A stretch of 22,264 nucleotides of DNA from CAYRTD01 sp964426915 (GTDB lineage Bacteria > Bacteroidota > Bacteroidia > Bacteroidales > GCA-2748055): assembly GCA_964426915.1 (NCBI GenBank), contig CAYRTD010000061.1, positions 1-22,264 on the forward strand. Direction: 5' to 3'. Within the stretch, counting starts at the first letter, position 1. The number at the start of each line of letters is the position of its first letter. A model generated the notes under the pieces. It saw nothing but the letters and a program-made list of their open reading frames with translations. It ran no database searches and was not told the origin of the DNA. This document shows, piece by piece, positions 1 to 7,279 of this stretch. The position numbers were made by a program, and so were the translations under genes.

Positions 1-126
1 AAATTTGAAAACTATACGCTGAGATTTTCACTTTTAATTCATTAATAGATAGAGAATATCTTTAACAAGGTAGGTGTGAAATGATCTTTAGGCTTATGAT
101 GCATTTATAATTAAATTTTTTTAGTT

Positions 127-510
127 ATGTCGTATGTAAAAAGTTATAAAGAATTGGAGGTATATAAAAAGTCTAGAATTTTATCAAGAGAAATATTTGA
201 ATTAACCCGGGAGTTTCCAAAGGAAGAAAAATATTCATTGGTTAATCAGGTCCGTTGTTCATCCCGATCAATCGGGGCACAAATAGCAGAATCCTGGGGA
301 AAACGAAAATATGAAAGACATTTTATTTTAAAATTGACTGATGCAGATTCCGAACAATTTGAAACTCAGCATTGGATTGAAGTATCCTATGAGTGTGGAT
401 ATATAAATCAACCAAAAATGGAAAATATTATAAATCAATGCGAATCAATAGGGAAAATGTTATATTCAATGATTAACAAATCATCATCATTTTGGCAGAT
501 TATTAAATAA
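127..510 (+). CDS. four-helix-bundle protein (23S rRNA intervening-sequence / Avd-like family)
   Basis: A 127-residue protein with the usual plan of this family: an N-terminal 'SYKELEVYKKSR' helix, 'LTREFPKEEKYSLVNQVRCSS' in the middle (FP-EE-Y-L--Q-R is the family signature), 'SIGAQIAESWGKR' and then 'DADSEQFETQHWIEVSYECGYI'. Members are about 115-130 residues, so it is full length. The family includes proteins encoded in 23S rRNA intervening sequences and the Avd accessory proteins of diversity-generating retroelements; most members, like this one, have no known role. No reverse transcriptase or rRNA is visible nearby. The ATG at 127 lies in very AT-rich sequence without a clear Shine-Dalgarno. 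The gene ends 20 bases before a heptamer tandem array and converges on the minus-strand membrane-protein gene. The family call is secure; the function is unknown. Confidence 0.88.
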   Translation: MSYVKSYKELEVYKKSRILSREIFELTREFPKEEKYSLVNQVRCSSRSIGAQIAESWGKRKYERHFILKLTDADSEQFETQHWIEVSYECGYINQPKMENIINQCESIGKMLYSMINKSSSFWQIIK

Positions 511-530
511 TTGCACCACTAAAAATCCCT

Positions 531-675
531 ACCGACCGACACCGATCACCGATCACCGATCACCGATTACTGTCATACCGATCACCGATCACTGTCACAC
601 CGATCACCGATCACCGATTACCGATCACACCGATCACCGATTACTGTCATACTGATCACCGATTACCTATTACCC
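531..675. repeat. heptanucleotide tandem array (ACCGATC / ACCGATT / ACTGTCAT units)
   Basis: About 20 imperfect head-to-tail units of 7 (sometimes 8-10) bases. The main unit is ACCGATC, with ACCGATT and ACTGTCAT variants recurring in a partial higher-order pattern (two or three ACCGATY followed by ACTGTCAY). The array lies between convergent genes and its right end reaches into the minus-strand gene: the TAA at 663-665 and the last codons of that gene are made from array-like sequence. Spacers are absent, so it is not a CRISPR. Read on the minus strand every GGTGATC unit holds a TGA and every GGTAATC unit a TAA. Confidence 0.9.
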
Positions 676-1070
676 CTCACCCTCCCACTATCCCCCTCCA
701 ACTCCTCAGCCTTCTCCTCCAATTCTCTTAATTTTTTTTCTGAATCGACTTCATCGGATTCATCAGGGGATTCTGGTGGTTCAATTATAATGGTTTCATC
801 TGTAGATTGCTGCGTAGACGATATTGTCCGGATAAGGCTGAAACCTGCACCCAGAATGGTAATGATTAGTATTGTCAGGGCCAGCCTTTTCGGGCCTCCT
901 GCTCTCCGGGCTTCAAAAAAGGCCGCAAAAGCCATGATGGCAGAAATAATGGCGATGATTGAGCCGAGGATGAAATTTTTCATGTAAAATGTGACCACAA
1001 AAGCCACTGCCAGCAGGAGCAGACTTAAGATTGCAAGCCCGAAACCCTGGGTGGAATTTTCTTTGCTCAT
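663..1070 (-). CDS. small three-helix membrane protein, acidic C-terminal tail, unknown function
   Basis: A 135-residue protein that I do not recognise. Three hydrophobic segments can be seen at about residues 10-30, 33-53 and 63-83, the second and third joined by a basic loop 'EARRAGGPKRLA', which places that loop in the cytoplasm. From about residue 88 the chain is polar, with an acidic, probably helical or coiled-coil stretch (about 100-125, rich in E and K). The last residues, RVRGNR, are encoded at the border of the heptamer array, so the C-terminus may be an accident of where the array begins. It starts 42 bases after mutB on the same strand and may be co-transcribed with it, although the spacer carries a short palindrome at 1074-1088. 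The start is the first ATG before the hydrophobic segment. Confidence 0.75.
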   Translation of the reverse strand: MSKENSTQGFGLAILSLLLLAVAFVVTFYMKNFILGSIIAIISAIMAFAAFFEARRAGGPKRLALTILIITILGAGFSLIRTISSTQQSTDETIIIEPPESPDESDEVDSEKKLRELEEKAEELEGDSGRVRGNR

Positions 1071-1073
1071 AGC

Positions 1074-1088
1074 TTAAGAAATTCTTAA
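1074..1088. other. 15-bp AT-rich palindrome between mutB and membrane-protein gene
   Basis: TTAAGAA-A-TTCTTAA, seven paired bases around one central base, 3 bases upstream of the membrane-protein ATG. It could be a protein-binding site or chance in AT-rich DNA; it lacks the loop needed for a good hairpin. Confidence 0.3.
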
Positions 1089-1112
1089 TTTTTAGCTAAT
1101 ATAAATAGAAAT

Positions 1113-3272
1113 TTACGATTCCTTTACGCTGTCTGTCAATATTTCAAGAATCTTTTTCGCTGCCACGGAAATTGAGGTCCCCGGCCCGAATATAGCTACA
1201 ACCCCTGCATTATAAAGAAAATCATAATCCTGAGAGGGAATTACACCTCCTGCAATCACCATGATGTCTTCACGTTCAAGCTTTTTTAATTCTTCAATAA
1301 CCTGGGGAATGAGGGTTTTGTGTCCTGCTGCAAGACTGGATACGCCAAGAACATGGACGTCATTTTCAACTGCCTGCCGGGCAGCTTCTGCAGGGGTCTG
1401 AAAAAGCGGACCGATATCCACATCAAAACCAATATCGGCATAGCCGGTGGAAACAACTTTTGCCCCGCGGTCGTGTCCGTCCTGACCCATTTTCGCGATC
1501 ATAATCCTTGGCTGACGTCCTTCGCGTGCCGCAAATATCTGGGTAAGTTCGCGTGCCCTTATAAAGTTGGCGTCCTGTGCAGATTCTGAGGAATATATAC
1601 CGGAAATGGAGCGGATGACAGCTTTATACCGTCCGCTTACTTTTTCAATAGCAGTAGAGATTTCTCCCAGAGTAGCTCTTTTTTTGGCAGCTTCTACCGA
1701 TAATTCGAGCAGATTTCCCTTACCTGTTTCAACGGCCTGGGTTATATCATTCAGTGCTTTTTCAACTTCTGAATTATTCCTTTCCGCTTTCAGTTTTTTG
1801 ATTCTCCTGATCTGCGATTCCCTTACCGCTGTATTATCCACTTCAAGAGTGTCAATGGGGTCTTCTTTCTCAAGCCTGAACTTATTAATACCCACAATGG
1901 TGTCTTTTCGAGAGTCGATCCTTGCCTGTTTTCTTGCTGCTGCTTCCTCAATTCTCATTTTGGGAAGGCCTGTTTCAATGGCTTTTGCCATTCCTCCCAG
2001 CTCTTCCACCTCTTCGATGAGAGCCCAGGCTTTATCGGCAATTTCTTTTGTAAGGGATTCAACATAGTAAGAACCGGCCCAGGGATCAACCGATTTCGTG
2101 ATCCCGGTTTCTTCCTGGAGATAGATCTGGGTATTCCGGGCAATACGTGCTGAAAAATCTGTAGGAAGAGCAATTGCCTCGTCAAGAGCATTGGTGTGAA
2201 GCGACTGGGTATGACCTAAGGCCGCAGCCATGGCTTCCACGCAGGTCCTTGCCACATTATTGAAAGGATCCTGCTCGGTCAGGCTCCATCCCGATGTTTG
2301 TGAATGGGTCCTTAAGGCCATCGACTTGGGATTCTTCGGATTGAATTTCTTAACGATTTTAGCCCAGAGCATTCTTGCAGCGCGCATCTTTGCTATTTCC
2401 ATAAAGTGATTCATTCCAACAGCCCAGAAAAATGAAAGGCGGGGGGCGAAGGCATCAATGTCAATTCCGGCTTCAATTCCGGTACGTATGTATTCAAGCC
2501 CATCGGCCAGGGTATAGGCAAGTTCGATATCGGCAGTAGCTCCTGCTTCCTGCATATGATAGCCGGAGATGCTGATGCTGTTAAAGCGCGGCATATTTTT
2601 GGTAGTATACTCGAAAATATCGGCGATGATCTTCATGGAGGTCTCCGGAGGATAGATATAGGTGTTTCTAACCATAAACTCCTTAAGGATATCATTTTGA
2701 ATTGTGCCACCCAGCTCTTCAAGTTTTGCTCCCTGTTCAAGTGCTGTGACAATATAGAATGCCATAACAGGAAGAACGGCCCCGTTCATGGTCATGGATA
2801 CCGACATTTTATTCAGGGGGATATCGTCAAAAAGGATCTTCATGTCAAGGATGGAATCTATCGCAACCCCGGCCTTTCCCACATCTCCCTCAACACGTTC
2901 ATGATCGGAATCGTAGCCCCGGTGAGTGGCAAGATCGAAGGCTACAGAGAGTCCTTTTTGTCCGGCAGCAAGATTCCTGCGGTAGAAAGCATTCGATTCT
3001 TCTGCTGTGGAGAATCCGGCATACTGCCTGATAGTCCATGGTCGCATAACATACATGGTGGAGTAGGGCCCCCGCAAAAAGGGAGGTATACCGGCAGCAT
3101 ATTCCAGGTGCTCCATGTTAAGAAGATCCTGGCTCGTGTAGACGGGTTTTACCAGAATATGCTCAGGTGTTTCCCAGTCCTTTTCAATCAGATTATCTTT
3201 TTCCCACTGTTTGATGTCAATTTTCTCAGGAGTCCCTGATTTGAAATTTATTTTTTTAAAATCTGGCTTCAT
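1113..3272 (-). CDS. mutB: methylmalonyl-CoA mutase, large (catalytic, B12-binding) subunit
   Basis: A 719-residue protein of the usual length. It interconverts succinyl-CoA and (R)-methylmalonyl-CoA with adenosylcobalamin in the cytoplasm. The N-terminal TIM-barrel part carries 'RPWTIRQYAGFSTAEESN' (about 77-94; Y84 matches the active-site tyrosine), 'GTIQNDILKEFMVRNTYIYP' (R202 region) and 'SGYHMQEAG' (H239). The C-terminal cobalamin domain (about 585-719) has K594-x3-D598-x-H600-x2-G, the DxHxxG base-off motif with H600 as lower ligand, followed by 'GVSSLAAGH' and 'IAGGVIP'. It lies 10 bases behind mutA, so the two are co-transcribed. In anaerobic Bacteroidota the enzyme usually works in the succinate-to-propionate direction. 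No epimerase, MeaB chaperone or decarboxylase is in the window. The symbol follows the mutA (small)/mutB (large) convention; scpA is an alternative name. Confidence 0.97.
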   Translation of the reverse strand: MKPDFKKINFKSGTPEKIDIKQWEKDNLIEKDWETPEHILVKPVYTSQDLLNMEHLEYAAGIPPFLRGPYSTMYVMRPWTIRQYAGFSTAEESNAFYRRNLAAGQKGLSVAFDLATHRGYDSDHERVEGDVGKAGVAIDSILDMKILFDDIPLNKMSVSMTMNGAVLPVMAFYIVTALEQGAKLEELGGTIQNDILKEFMVRNTYIYPPETSMKIIADIFEYTTKNMPRFNSISISGYHMQEAGATADIELAYTLADGLEYIRTGIEAGIDIDAFAPRLSFFWAVGMNHFMEIAKMRAARMLWAKIVKKFNPKNPKSMALRTHSQTSGWSLTEQDPFNNVARTCVEAMAAALGHTQSLHTNALDEAIALPTDFSARIARNTQIYLQEETGITKSVDPWAGSYYVESLTKEIADKAWALIEEVEELGGMAKAIETGLPKMRIEEAAARKQARIDSRKDTIVGINKFRLEKEDPIDTLEVDNTAVRESQIRRIKKLKAERNNSEVEKALNDITQAVETGKGNLLELSVEAAKKRATLGEISTAIEKVSGRYKAVIRSISGIYSSESAQDANFIRARELTQIFAAREGRQPRIMIAKMGQDGHDRGAKVVSTGYADIGFDVDIGPLFQTPAEAARQAVENDVHVLGVSSLAAGHKTLIPQVIEELKKLEREDIMVIAGGVIPSQDYDFLYNAGVVAIFGPGTSISVAAKKILEILTDSVKES

Positions 3273-3282
3273 AATTTCTTTT

Positions 3283-5148
3283 TTACTTGATTCCCAATTT
3301 GGAATTAAATGCTTTCAGTTCTTCCAGTACATTTGATTTTACGTGGATGAAATTTTCAATGCCCTGTTTTTTCAACTCATCCATAGCATCTTTTGGAAAA
3401 CCTGCTACTACCAGGATCGCTTTTTCCTGCATTTCAGATGCAGCAGGGGTCATTTCTGTGTATTCTTCATCACTGCTGCAAAGAACAATGATATCTGCTT
3501 TTGCTTTTTTTGCCGCATTCATTCCTTCTTCAACCGAATTAAAACCGGGATTTTCAATAATTTTGTAACCGGCGCAGGCGAAAAATCCGGAGGCAAATCC
3601 GGCTCTTGCTTTTCTCCATACGGGATTGCCATAGGTGAGGAGAAATACTACCGGTGTTTTTGCGGATTTCTCTACCTTTAACCTTAATTCTTCGAAAGCC
3701 GTTGCTCCCCGATATCTCTCGAATTTTTCAACATCCGTCTCTCCCCTGTTTTCATTAATATCAAAGGCAATTTCCGGAGTGAAATCATTATGTATGGTTT
3801 CGGTAGAGTCCGGATATTGGTTGGTTCCCAGAAGAACTTCACGCCGGGTTGCAATATCCATATCCCGTTCCCTTGCAGTTTCTTTGATGATCTTCTGTAT
3901 CCAGCCCTTTCGTAGTGCATCCGTATATCCTCCCTGCTCTTCTATGTTGAGGAAAAGCTTCCAGGATTCTTCTGCAAGGGAATGCGTAAGACTTTCAATA
4001 TAATAGGAGCCTCCGGCGGGATCCACTACCTTATTAAGATGGGCTTCTTCTTTTAAAATGATCTGGGTATTCCGGGCAATCCTCTCTGAAAACGGGGTTG
4101 TTTTCCGGAAAGCTTTATCGAAGGGTACAACCGTTAAAGAATTAACCCCTCCAAGTACTGCCGACATGCTTTCTGTTGTTCCCCTGAGCATGTTAACATA
4201 TGGATCGTAGATGGTCTGATTCCACCGGGAAGTATTGCTATGAATATAAACCCGGAATGATCTTTCTTTCTCAGGTTCCCAGGCCCTTATCAAATGAGCA
4301 AAAAGCATTCTGACAGCTCTTGTTTTTGCTATTTCCATAAAATAAGATGATCCGGCAGCAAAGTTAAACTGAAACATAGGCCCGATATCATCAATAGTTA
4401 ATCCCTCCTCGGTTAACCGGTCGGTATATTCTGAAACCTGTGCAAGAGATACTGCCAGTTCCTGTACAATGGATCCGCCTGCATTGTGCACATATTCCCC
4501 GTTAATTGTCAAAAGCTTCAAAAAAGGCAGAGAGACAGTGCTTTTCCGGATGAGTTCGGCAATGTTTTTTATTTCCTCCTCGAGGGTATTGGGAAGAAAG
4601 CCATGCTGATTCAAAAAGCCCAGAGGATCAACACTAACCGATCCCATGATTTTGTCACCCGGAATATCTTTTGCTTTTATGGCCTTGAAAATATAATCGG
4701 TAATTAAAGCAGCGTGTGTATTAGTGATAAAGTGCAGATAAATACATTCGAAGTAAATCCCCTCCAGAAGTTTATCGAAATTATCCCGTGTAAAATCTTT
4801 GTCATCAGGGAGGATAAATGCCAATGCTGTTGCTCCGCGGTTTAAGGCATTCAAAGCTTTTTTATTGGCCTTAGCAATATCTTCAACCCTGATATCTTCC
4901 CTTATTTCCCATTCGTTTAACTGAATTCTGTTAGAACGGTTATAAGGAAACCGGTCGGGCAGGCTGTCAAGATATCCCAGATCCTGCATGTCCTCAGGAT
5001 GATAATAAGGTTTGACATCTATGCCTTCCTTGGTTTTCGTAATTAGTTTTTTGTAAGGGGCGCCTTTAAGATCCTCCTGGATCTTCTCTTCCCACTGCTG
5101 TTTCGATACCGGAGGAAATTCCCCGAAAAGCTTTTTTGTTTTTGCCAT
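3283..5148 (-). CDS. mutA: methylmalonyl-CoA mutase, small (non-catalytic) subunit
   Basis: A 621-residue protein homologous to MutB along its length, for example 'RIARNTQIILKEEAHLNKVVDPAGGSYYIESLT' (split here at residues 356-388) and 'FMEIAKTRAVRML'. The cobalamin-domain fold is kept at the C-terminus (about 498-621), but 'GNPVWRKARAGF' at 507-518 stands where MutB has DGHDRGAKV, so the B12-ligating His and Asp are missing. This is typical of the small subunit of heterodimeric mutases (usual length about 610-640). It is the first gene of the mutA-mutB unit. AAAGGA about 4 bases before the ATG is a good Shine-Dalgarno and lies in one arm of a perfect inverted repeat (5154-5176). Confidence 0.95.
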   Translation of the reverse strand: MAKTKKLFGEFPPVSKQQWEEKIQEDLKGAPYKKLITKTKEGIDVKPYYHPEDMQDLGYLDSLPDRFPYNRSNRIQLNEWEIREDIRVEDIAKANKKALNALNRGATALAFILPDDKDFTRDNFDKLLEGIYFECIYLHFITNTHAALITDYIFKAIKAKDIPGDKIMGSVSVDPLGFLNQHGFLPNTLEEEIKNIAELIRKSTVSLPFLKLLTINGEYVHNAGGSIVQELAVSLAQVSEYTDRLTEEGLTIDDIGPMFQFNFAAGSSYFMEIAKTRAVRMLFAHLIRAWEPEKERSFRVYIHSNTSRWNQTIYDPYVNMLRGTTESMSAVLGGVNSLTVVPFDKAFRKTTPFSERIARNTQIILKEEAHLNKVVDPAGGSYYIESLTHSLAEESWKLFLNIEEQGGYTDALRKGWIQKIIKETARERDMDIATRREVLLGTNQYPDSTETIHNDFTPEIAFDINENRGETDVEKFERYRGATAFEELRLKVEKSAKTPVVFLLTYGNPVWRKARAGFASGFFACAGYKIIENPGFNSVEEGMNAAKKAKADIIVLCSSDEEYTEMTPAASEMQEKAILVVAGFPKDAMDELKKQGIENFIHVKSNVLEELKAFNSKLGIK

Positions 5149-5153
5149 AAATC

Positions 5154-5176
5154 CTTTGCATTATTGAATTGCAAAG
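5154..5176 (-). promoter_or_regulatory. inverted repeat overlapping the mutA ribosome-binding site
   Basis: On the minus strand CTTTGCA, nine bases, then TGCAAAG, a perfect 7-bp inverted repeat that ends 5 bases before the mutA ATG. The downstream arm contains the AAAGG of the Shine-Dalgarno, so a hairpin in the mRNA would hide it. It may equally be a DNA operator. Base composition is AT-rich, so the hairpin would be of modest stability. Confidence 0.45.
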
Positions 5177-5323
5177 AAAATGAATTTCAGGGATATGGAG
5201 AAATGATATTTGTCAAATCTGCCGGGAAACTGTTTTTAAAGATATCATGGGCACTCTTGCGACCGTGTACGGTGGCGAAAGCCGGAAAAAGTAGAGTCCC
5301 CCGGGGTGGATTTGTCACTTCGC
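5177..5323. other. mutA upstream region / DUF4412 3' spacer, no gene seen
   Basis: It separates the DUF4412 gene's stop from the mutA inverted repeat. I see no convincing gene and no TAnnTTTG box. It holds ACCGT-GT-ACGGT (a 5+5 palindrome) and CCCCCGGGG. The 19 bases at 5279-5297, read on the minus strand, match the plus strand at 22239-22257 at 17 of 19 positions, which suggests a shared intergenic repeat. Confidence 0.4.
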
Positions 5324-6316
5324 TTACTCCGTCTCTCCGGTCTCTTCTTCCTTCGGAACATCAACATTAAACGACATCAATTGATACCCTTTGGTGGAAA
5401 TAGAACTGGCTTTGTTTTCGTTCACCTCTTTTACCAAAAGATAGGTTCTTTCTTTTGATGATTTATCGGTTTGATCCATTTCCATTACAAACCCACCGTA
5501 ATAGCCTGCATGACTTGCTGCCAGGACATTGGAAGTGAGCATTCTCGACCAAAGATCCGGTGAAATTTCGGTTGTCATCCAGACTGTACCCTCCTCGTCC
5601 TCATCTTCATAACGGTATTCATCGCATTTATAACCGGCAATTTTCTTAGACCTTCCCGTCTTTTTCAGGTTTTCATTGTAAATGCTGTAATCCTCTATCT
5701 CCTCTTCCTCAAGATCTTCATAATCGTTTTCGCTTAGCGAGTCCACCGCGTATGTGGTTACAATGCCGGTTTTTTCATTCCCATCATCACTGAGAATGAT
5801 CATGGCCCCATTCTTTGTATCGAAAATCATGGCAGAACTTGTGTTGTCCTGAAAGAACTCCATGGCAAAGCCTGAGTAGTTATCGGAATAATGGGTTGTA
5901 TAATTCACTTCTCCTTCACTTTCACCATTTTGATCCCATGACTGAACAGCCATTAGAATATTTCCTGTATAATCGTAACTTTCCGCAACATTTGCCGGGG
6001 CCATGTCCACACCCATTGATTTCATCATAGCCATGGACATAGCATCAGACCGGCTTTTTTTGCCGGATTCTTTTTCCTCTGTTTCAGAAGTTTCGGTATC
6101 TTCATCCTCACTGAACATCTCGTCGAAAACTTTTTCAACACTTTTGTCTACCTGTTTATTCATTTCATCGGTAACTTCTTCATCGGCCTTATGAGCTGCA
6201 CGATTAGTTGCCTGTTTCATTTTTTTTTCGAGGAATCTTCCTACCGGCTGACCTTCAGCGATGTAGAAAAAAGATGATGCCAGGGCAACGATTAATGCTA
6301 ATACGATTTTTTTCAT
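5324..6316 (-). CDS. secreted DUF4412-domain protein
   Basis: A 330-residue exported protein. A signal peptide covers about residues 1-22 (MKK, hydrophobic core, then EGQ). Residues 28-90 are highly charged and probably helical, with many K and E. The rest matches the DUF4412 pattern known in Bacteroidota: a beta-rich domain with 'ESYDYTGNILMAV' (112-124), 'KIAGYKCDEYRYED' (225-238) and 'VWMTTEISPDLWSRML' (245-260). The 'aGykC.eY....' and 'W.t.ei' segments are the recognisable part. The function of the family is not known; a periplasmic or outer-membrane-associated role is inferred from the signal peptide. It stands alone between two intergenic regions, 175 bases before mutA on the same strand. 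Confidence 0.82.
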   Translation of the reverse strand: MKKIVLALIVALASSFFYIAEGQPVGRFLEKKMKQATNRAAHKADEEVTDEMNKQVDKSVEKVFDEMFSEDEDTETSETEEKESGKKSRSDAMSMAMMKSMGVDMAPANVAESYDYTGNILMAVQSWDQNGESEGEVNYTTHYSDNYSGFAMEFFQDNTSSAMIFDTKNGAMIILSDDGNEKTGIVTTYAVDSLSENDYEDLEEEEIEDYSIYNENLKKTGRSKKIAGYKCDEYRYEDEDEEGTVWMTTEISPDLWSRMLTSNVLAASHAGYYGGFVMEMDQTDKSSKERTYLLVKEVNENKASSISTKGYQLMSFNVDVPKEEETGETE

Positions 6317-6340
6317 AACTTAGGGTATTTAGGTTTTATT

Positions 6341-6348
6341 CAAATTTA
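6341..6348 (-). promoter_or_regulatory. candidate -7 box of DUF4412 gene
   Basis: TAAATTTG on the minus strand fits the Bacteroides sigma-ABfr -7 consensus TAnnTTTG and would put the transcript start about 17 bases before the ATG. No TTG/TTTG is found at the -33 position, so the assignment is weak. Confidence 0.35.
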
Positions 6349-6705
6349 TGAAATTTTACATTTACTGTGTGCATTCCCGGATCTTTTTGATAAATATTCA
6401 TTTTATGTGGATAAGTATACTACCAGGCCTTGTTTTCTGTATATATAAATGGGGCAACAGCTTTGAGTGTTCGAAAAAAACATGGATTTAGTGCTTCGGA
6501 CTATACCTCCTGCCTGAAAGGCTAGCTTACTTACAATCAAACCAGATCTTTTCGTTTGGAAATCCACCAAATAGGCGCTCCAGAGGCATGAAAAACATTT
6601 TTTATTTCAAAAAAAATGTTCTTAAAAAGAATTCAACAAACAATGTGTATTTTTACTCGAATTTTAATCCCTCAGAAGTAGTAATGCAGTAAAACATAAT
6701 TAAAA
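6349..6705. other. 357-bp intergenic region with one AT-rich inverted repeat
   Basis: No gene, tRNA or riboswitch is recognised. Short open frames here have no signal peptide, motif or ribosome-binding site. The only structure is the inverted repeat AACATTTTTT (6594-6603) and AAAAAATGTT (6611-6620) around a 7-base loop, about 85 bases before the small Cys/His gene. A near-match to the -7 box, TATTTTTA, lies at 6648-6655 and might serve that gene. Confidence 0.4.
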
Positions 6706-6858
6706 ATGACAGAACAAAAATTCAACTGTGATAAATGTGGGTTACGCCAAAAAGCGGAACAGAAGCCCGGTTCCTTTATGGGAAGATTCTGGCGGTGGCA
6801 TATCAAATGGTGTCCGGGATGGAAAGCCTATCAGAAGCACCTTTCTGGTACCAATTAA
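6706..6858 (+). CDS. 50-residue Cys/His mini-protein, putative zinc-binding
   Basis: The ATG at 6706 opens a 50-codon frame ending in TAA at 6856-6858. The sequence is strikingly non-random: 'FNCDKCGLRQKAEQKPGSF' at 6-24, then 'GRFWRWHIKWCPGWKAYQ' at 26-43. C8, C11, H32 and C36 (CX2C-X20-HX3C) could hold one zinc ion, and the tail has five tryptophans within eleven to fifteen residues. I recall similar short 'CxxCGLR...GRxWRWHxxWCPGWKxY' proteins from other Bacteroidota and anaerobes, but cannot name a family. There is no signal peptide, so it is probably cytoplasmic. Its stop is only 4 bases from the stop of the opposite-strand lipoprotein gene, so the two transcripts must overlap. Function unknown. 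Confidence 0.75.
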   Translation: MTEQKFNCDKCGLRQKAEQKPGSFMGRFWRWHIKWCPGWKAYQKHLSGTN

Positions 6859-6862
6859 AGGG

Positions 6863-7279
6863 TTATCGGCTGAATAGAGCATAATAATCCAGCTCAAGAC
6901 TCCCATCATCGGTAGTGTAATGAAATTCAATTTCATTTAGTTTTTCATTGACTTTTCCTTTGCCGTTTATGAAGAGGCCTGAGATAACCTGATTTTCAAT
7001 ATAAAGGCTATCATTTCGAAGGTTGGCGTACAGAAACTCTGCATAACCCTGATTGTGGAAGTTGCTGATAATATAGACATTATCCTGAGAACTGACCTTA
7101 TCTATCTCAACTATATATTTTTTGTACCCGGAATAGGGTGAACTCTCTTCACAGCTATAGATACCGGCAAGTTTTGTATAAACTACAGCATTATTATCCT
7201 GTTCACAGGAACTGCCTGCAAATAACAGGACTCCCAGAAATAGACTAAGGAGCTTGCAGTGATTCGGTTCCATTTTCAT
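6863..7279 (-). CDS. small secreted lipoprotein, unknown function
   Basis: 138 residues from the ATG at 7279: a signal sequence with core 'LLSLFLGVLLFAG' followed by SSC, so C25 is the likely lipidated cysteine. The residues after it, EQDNN, are acidic and polar, as in Bacteroidota lipoproteins that may be moved to the cell surface. The mature part (about 114 residues) is rich in Y, S and N, with beta-strand-like stretches ('KYIVEIDKVS', 'NVYIISNF', 'LNEIEFHYT') but no family I recognise. An upstream in-frame ATG at 7321 would add 14 charged residues before the signal sequence and is less likely. The gene begins inside the 3' end of the MORN gene (35-base overlap), so it is probably translated by coupling and belongs to the chaperone-MORN operon. 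Confidence 0.7.
   Translation of the reverse strand: MKMEPNHCKLLSLFLGVLLFAGSSCEQDNNAVVYTKLAGIYSCEESSPYSGYKKYIVEIDKVSSQDNVYIISNFHNQGYAEFLYANLRNDSLYIENQVISGLFINGKGKVNEKLNEIEFHYTTDDGSLELDYYALFSR

Noticed and set aside
531..675. CRISPR-like appearance of short repeats
   Set aside because: Units are 7-8 bases, directly adjacent and without unique spacers; no cas genes are present.
2556..3239. 227-codon open frame on the plus strand inside mutB
   Set aside because: It is antisense to a strongly conserved enzyme; its translation has no signal, motif or family likeness.
5164..5370. 68-codon open frame on the plus strand upstream of mutA
   Set aside because: It overlaps the mutA inverted repeat and the DUF4412 3' end, has no ribosome-binding site and looks like translated repeat sequence.
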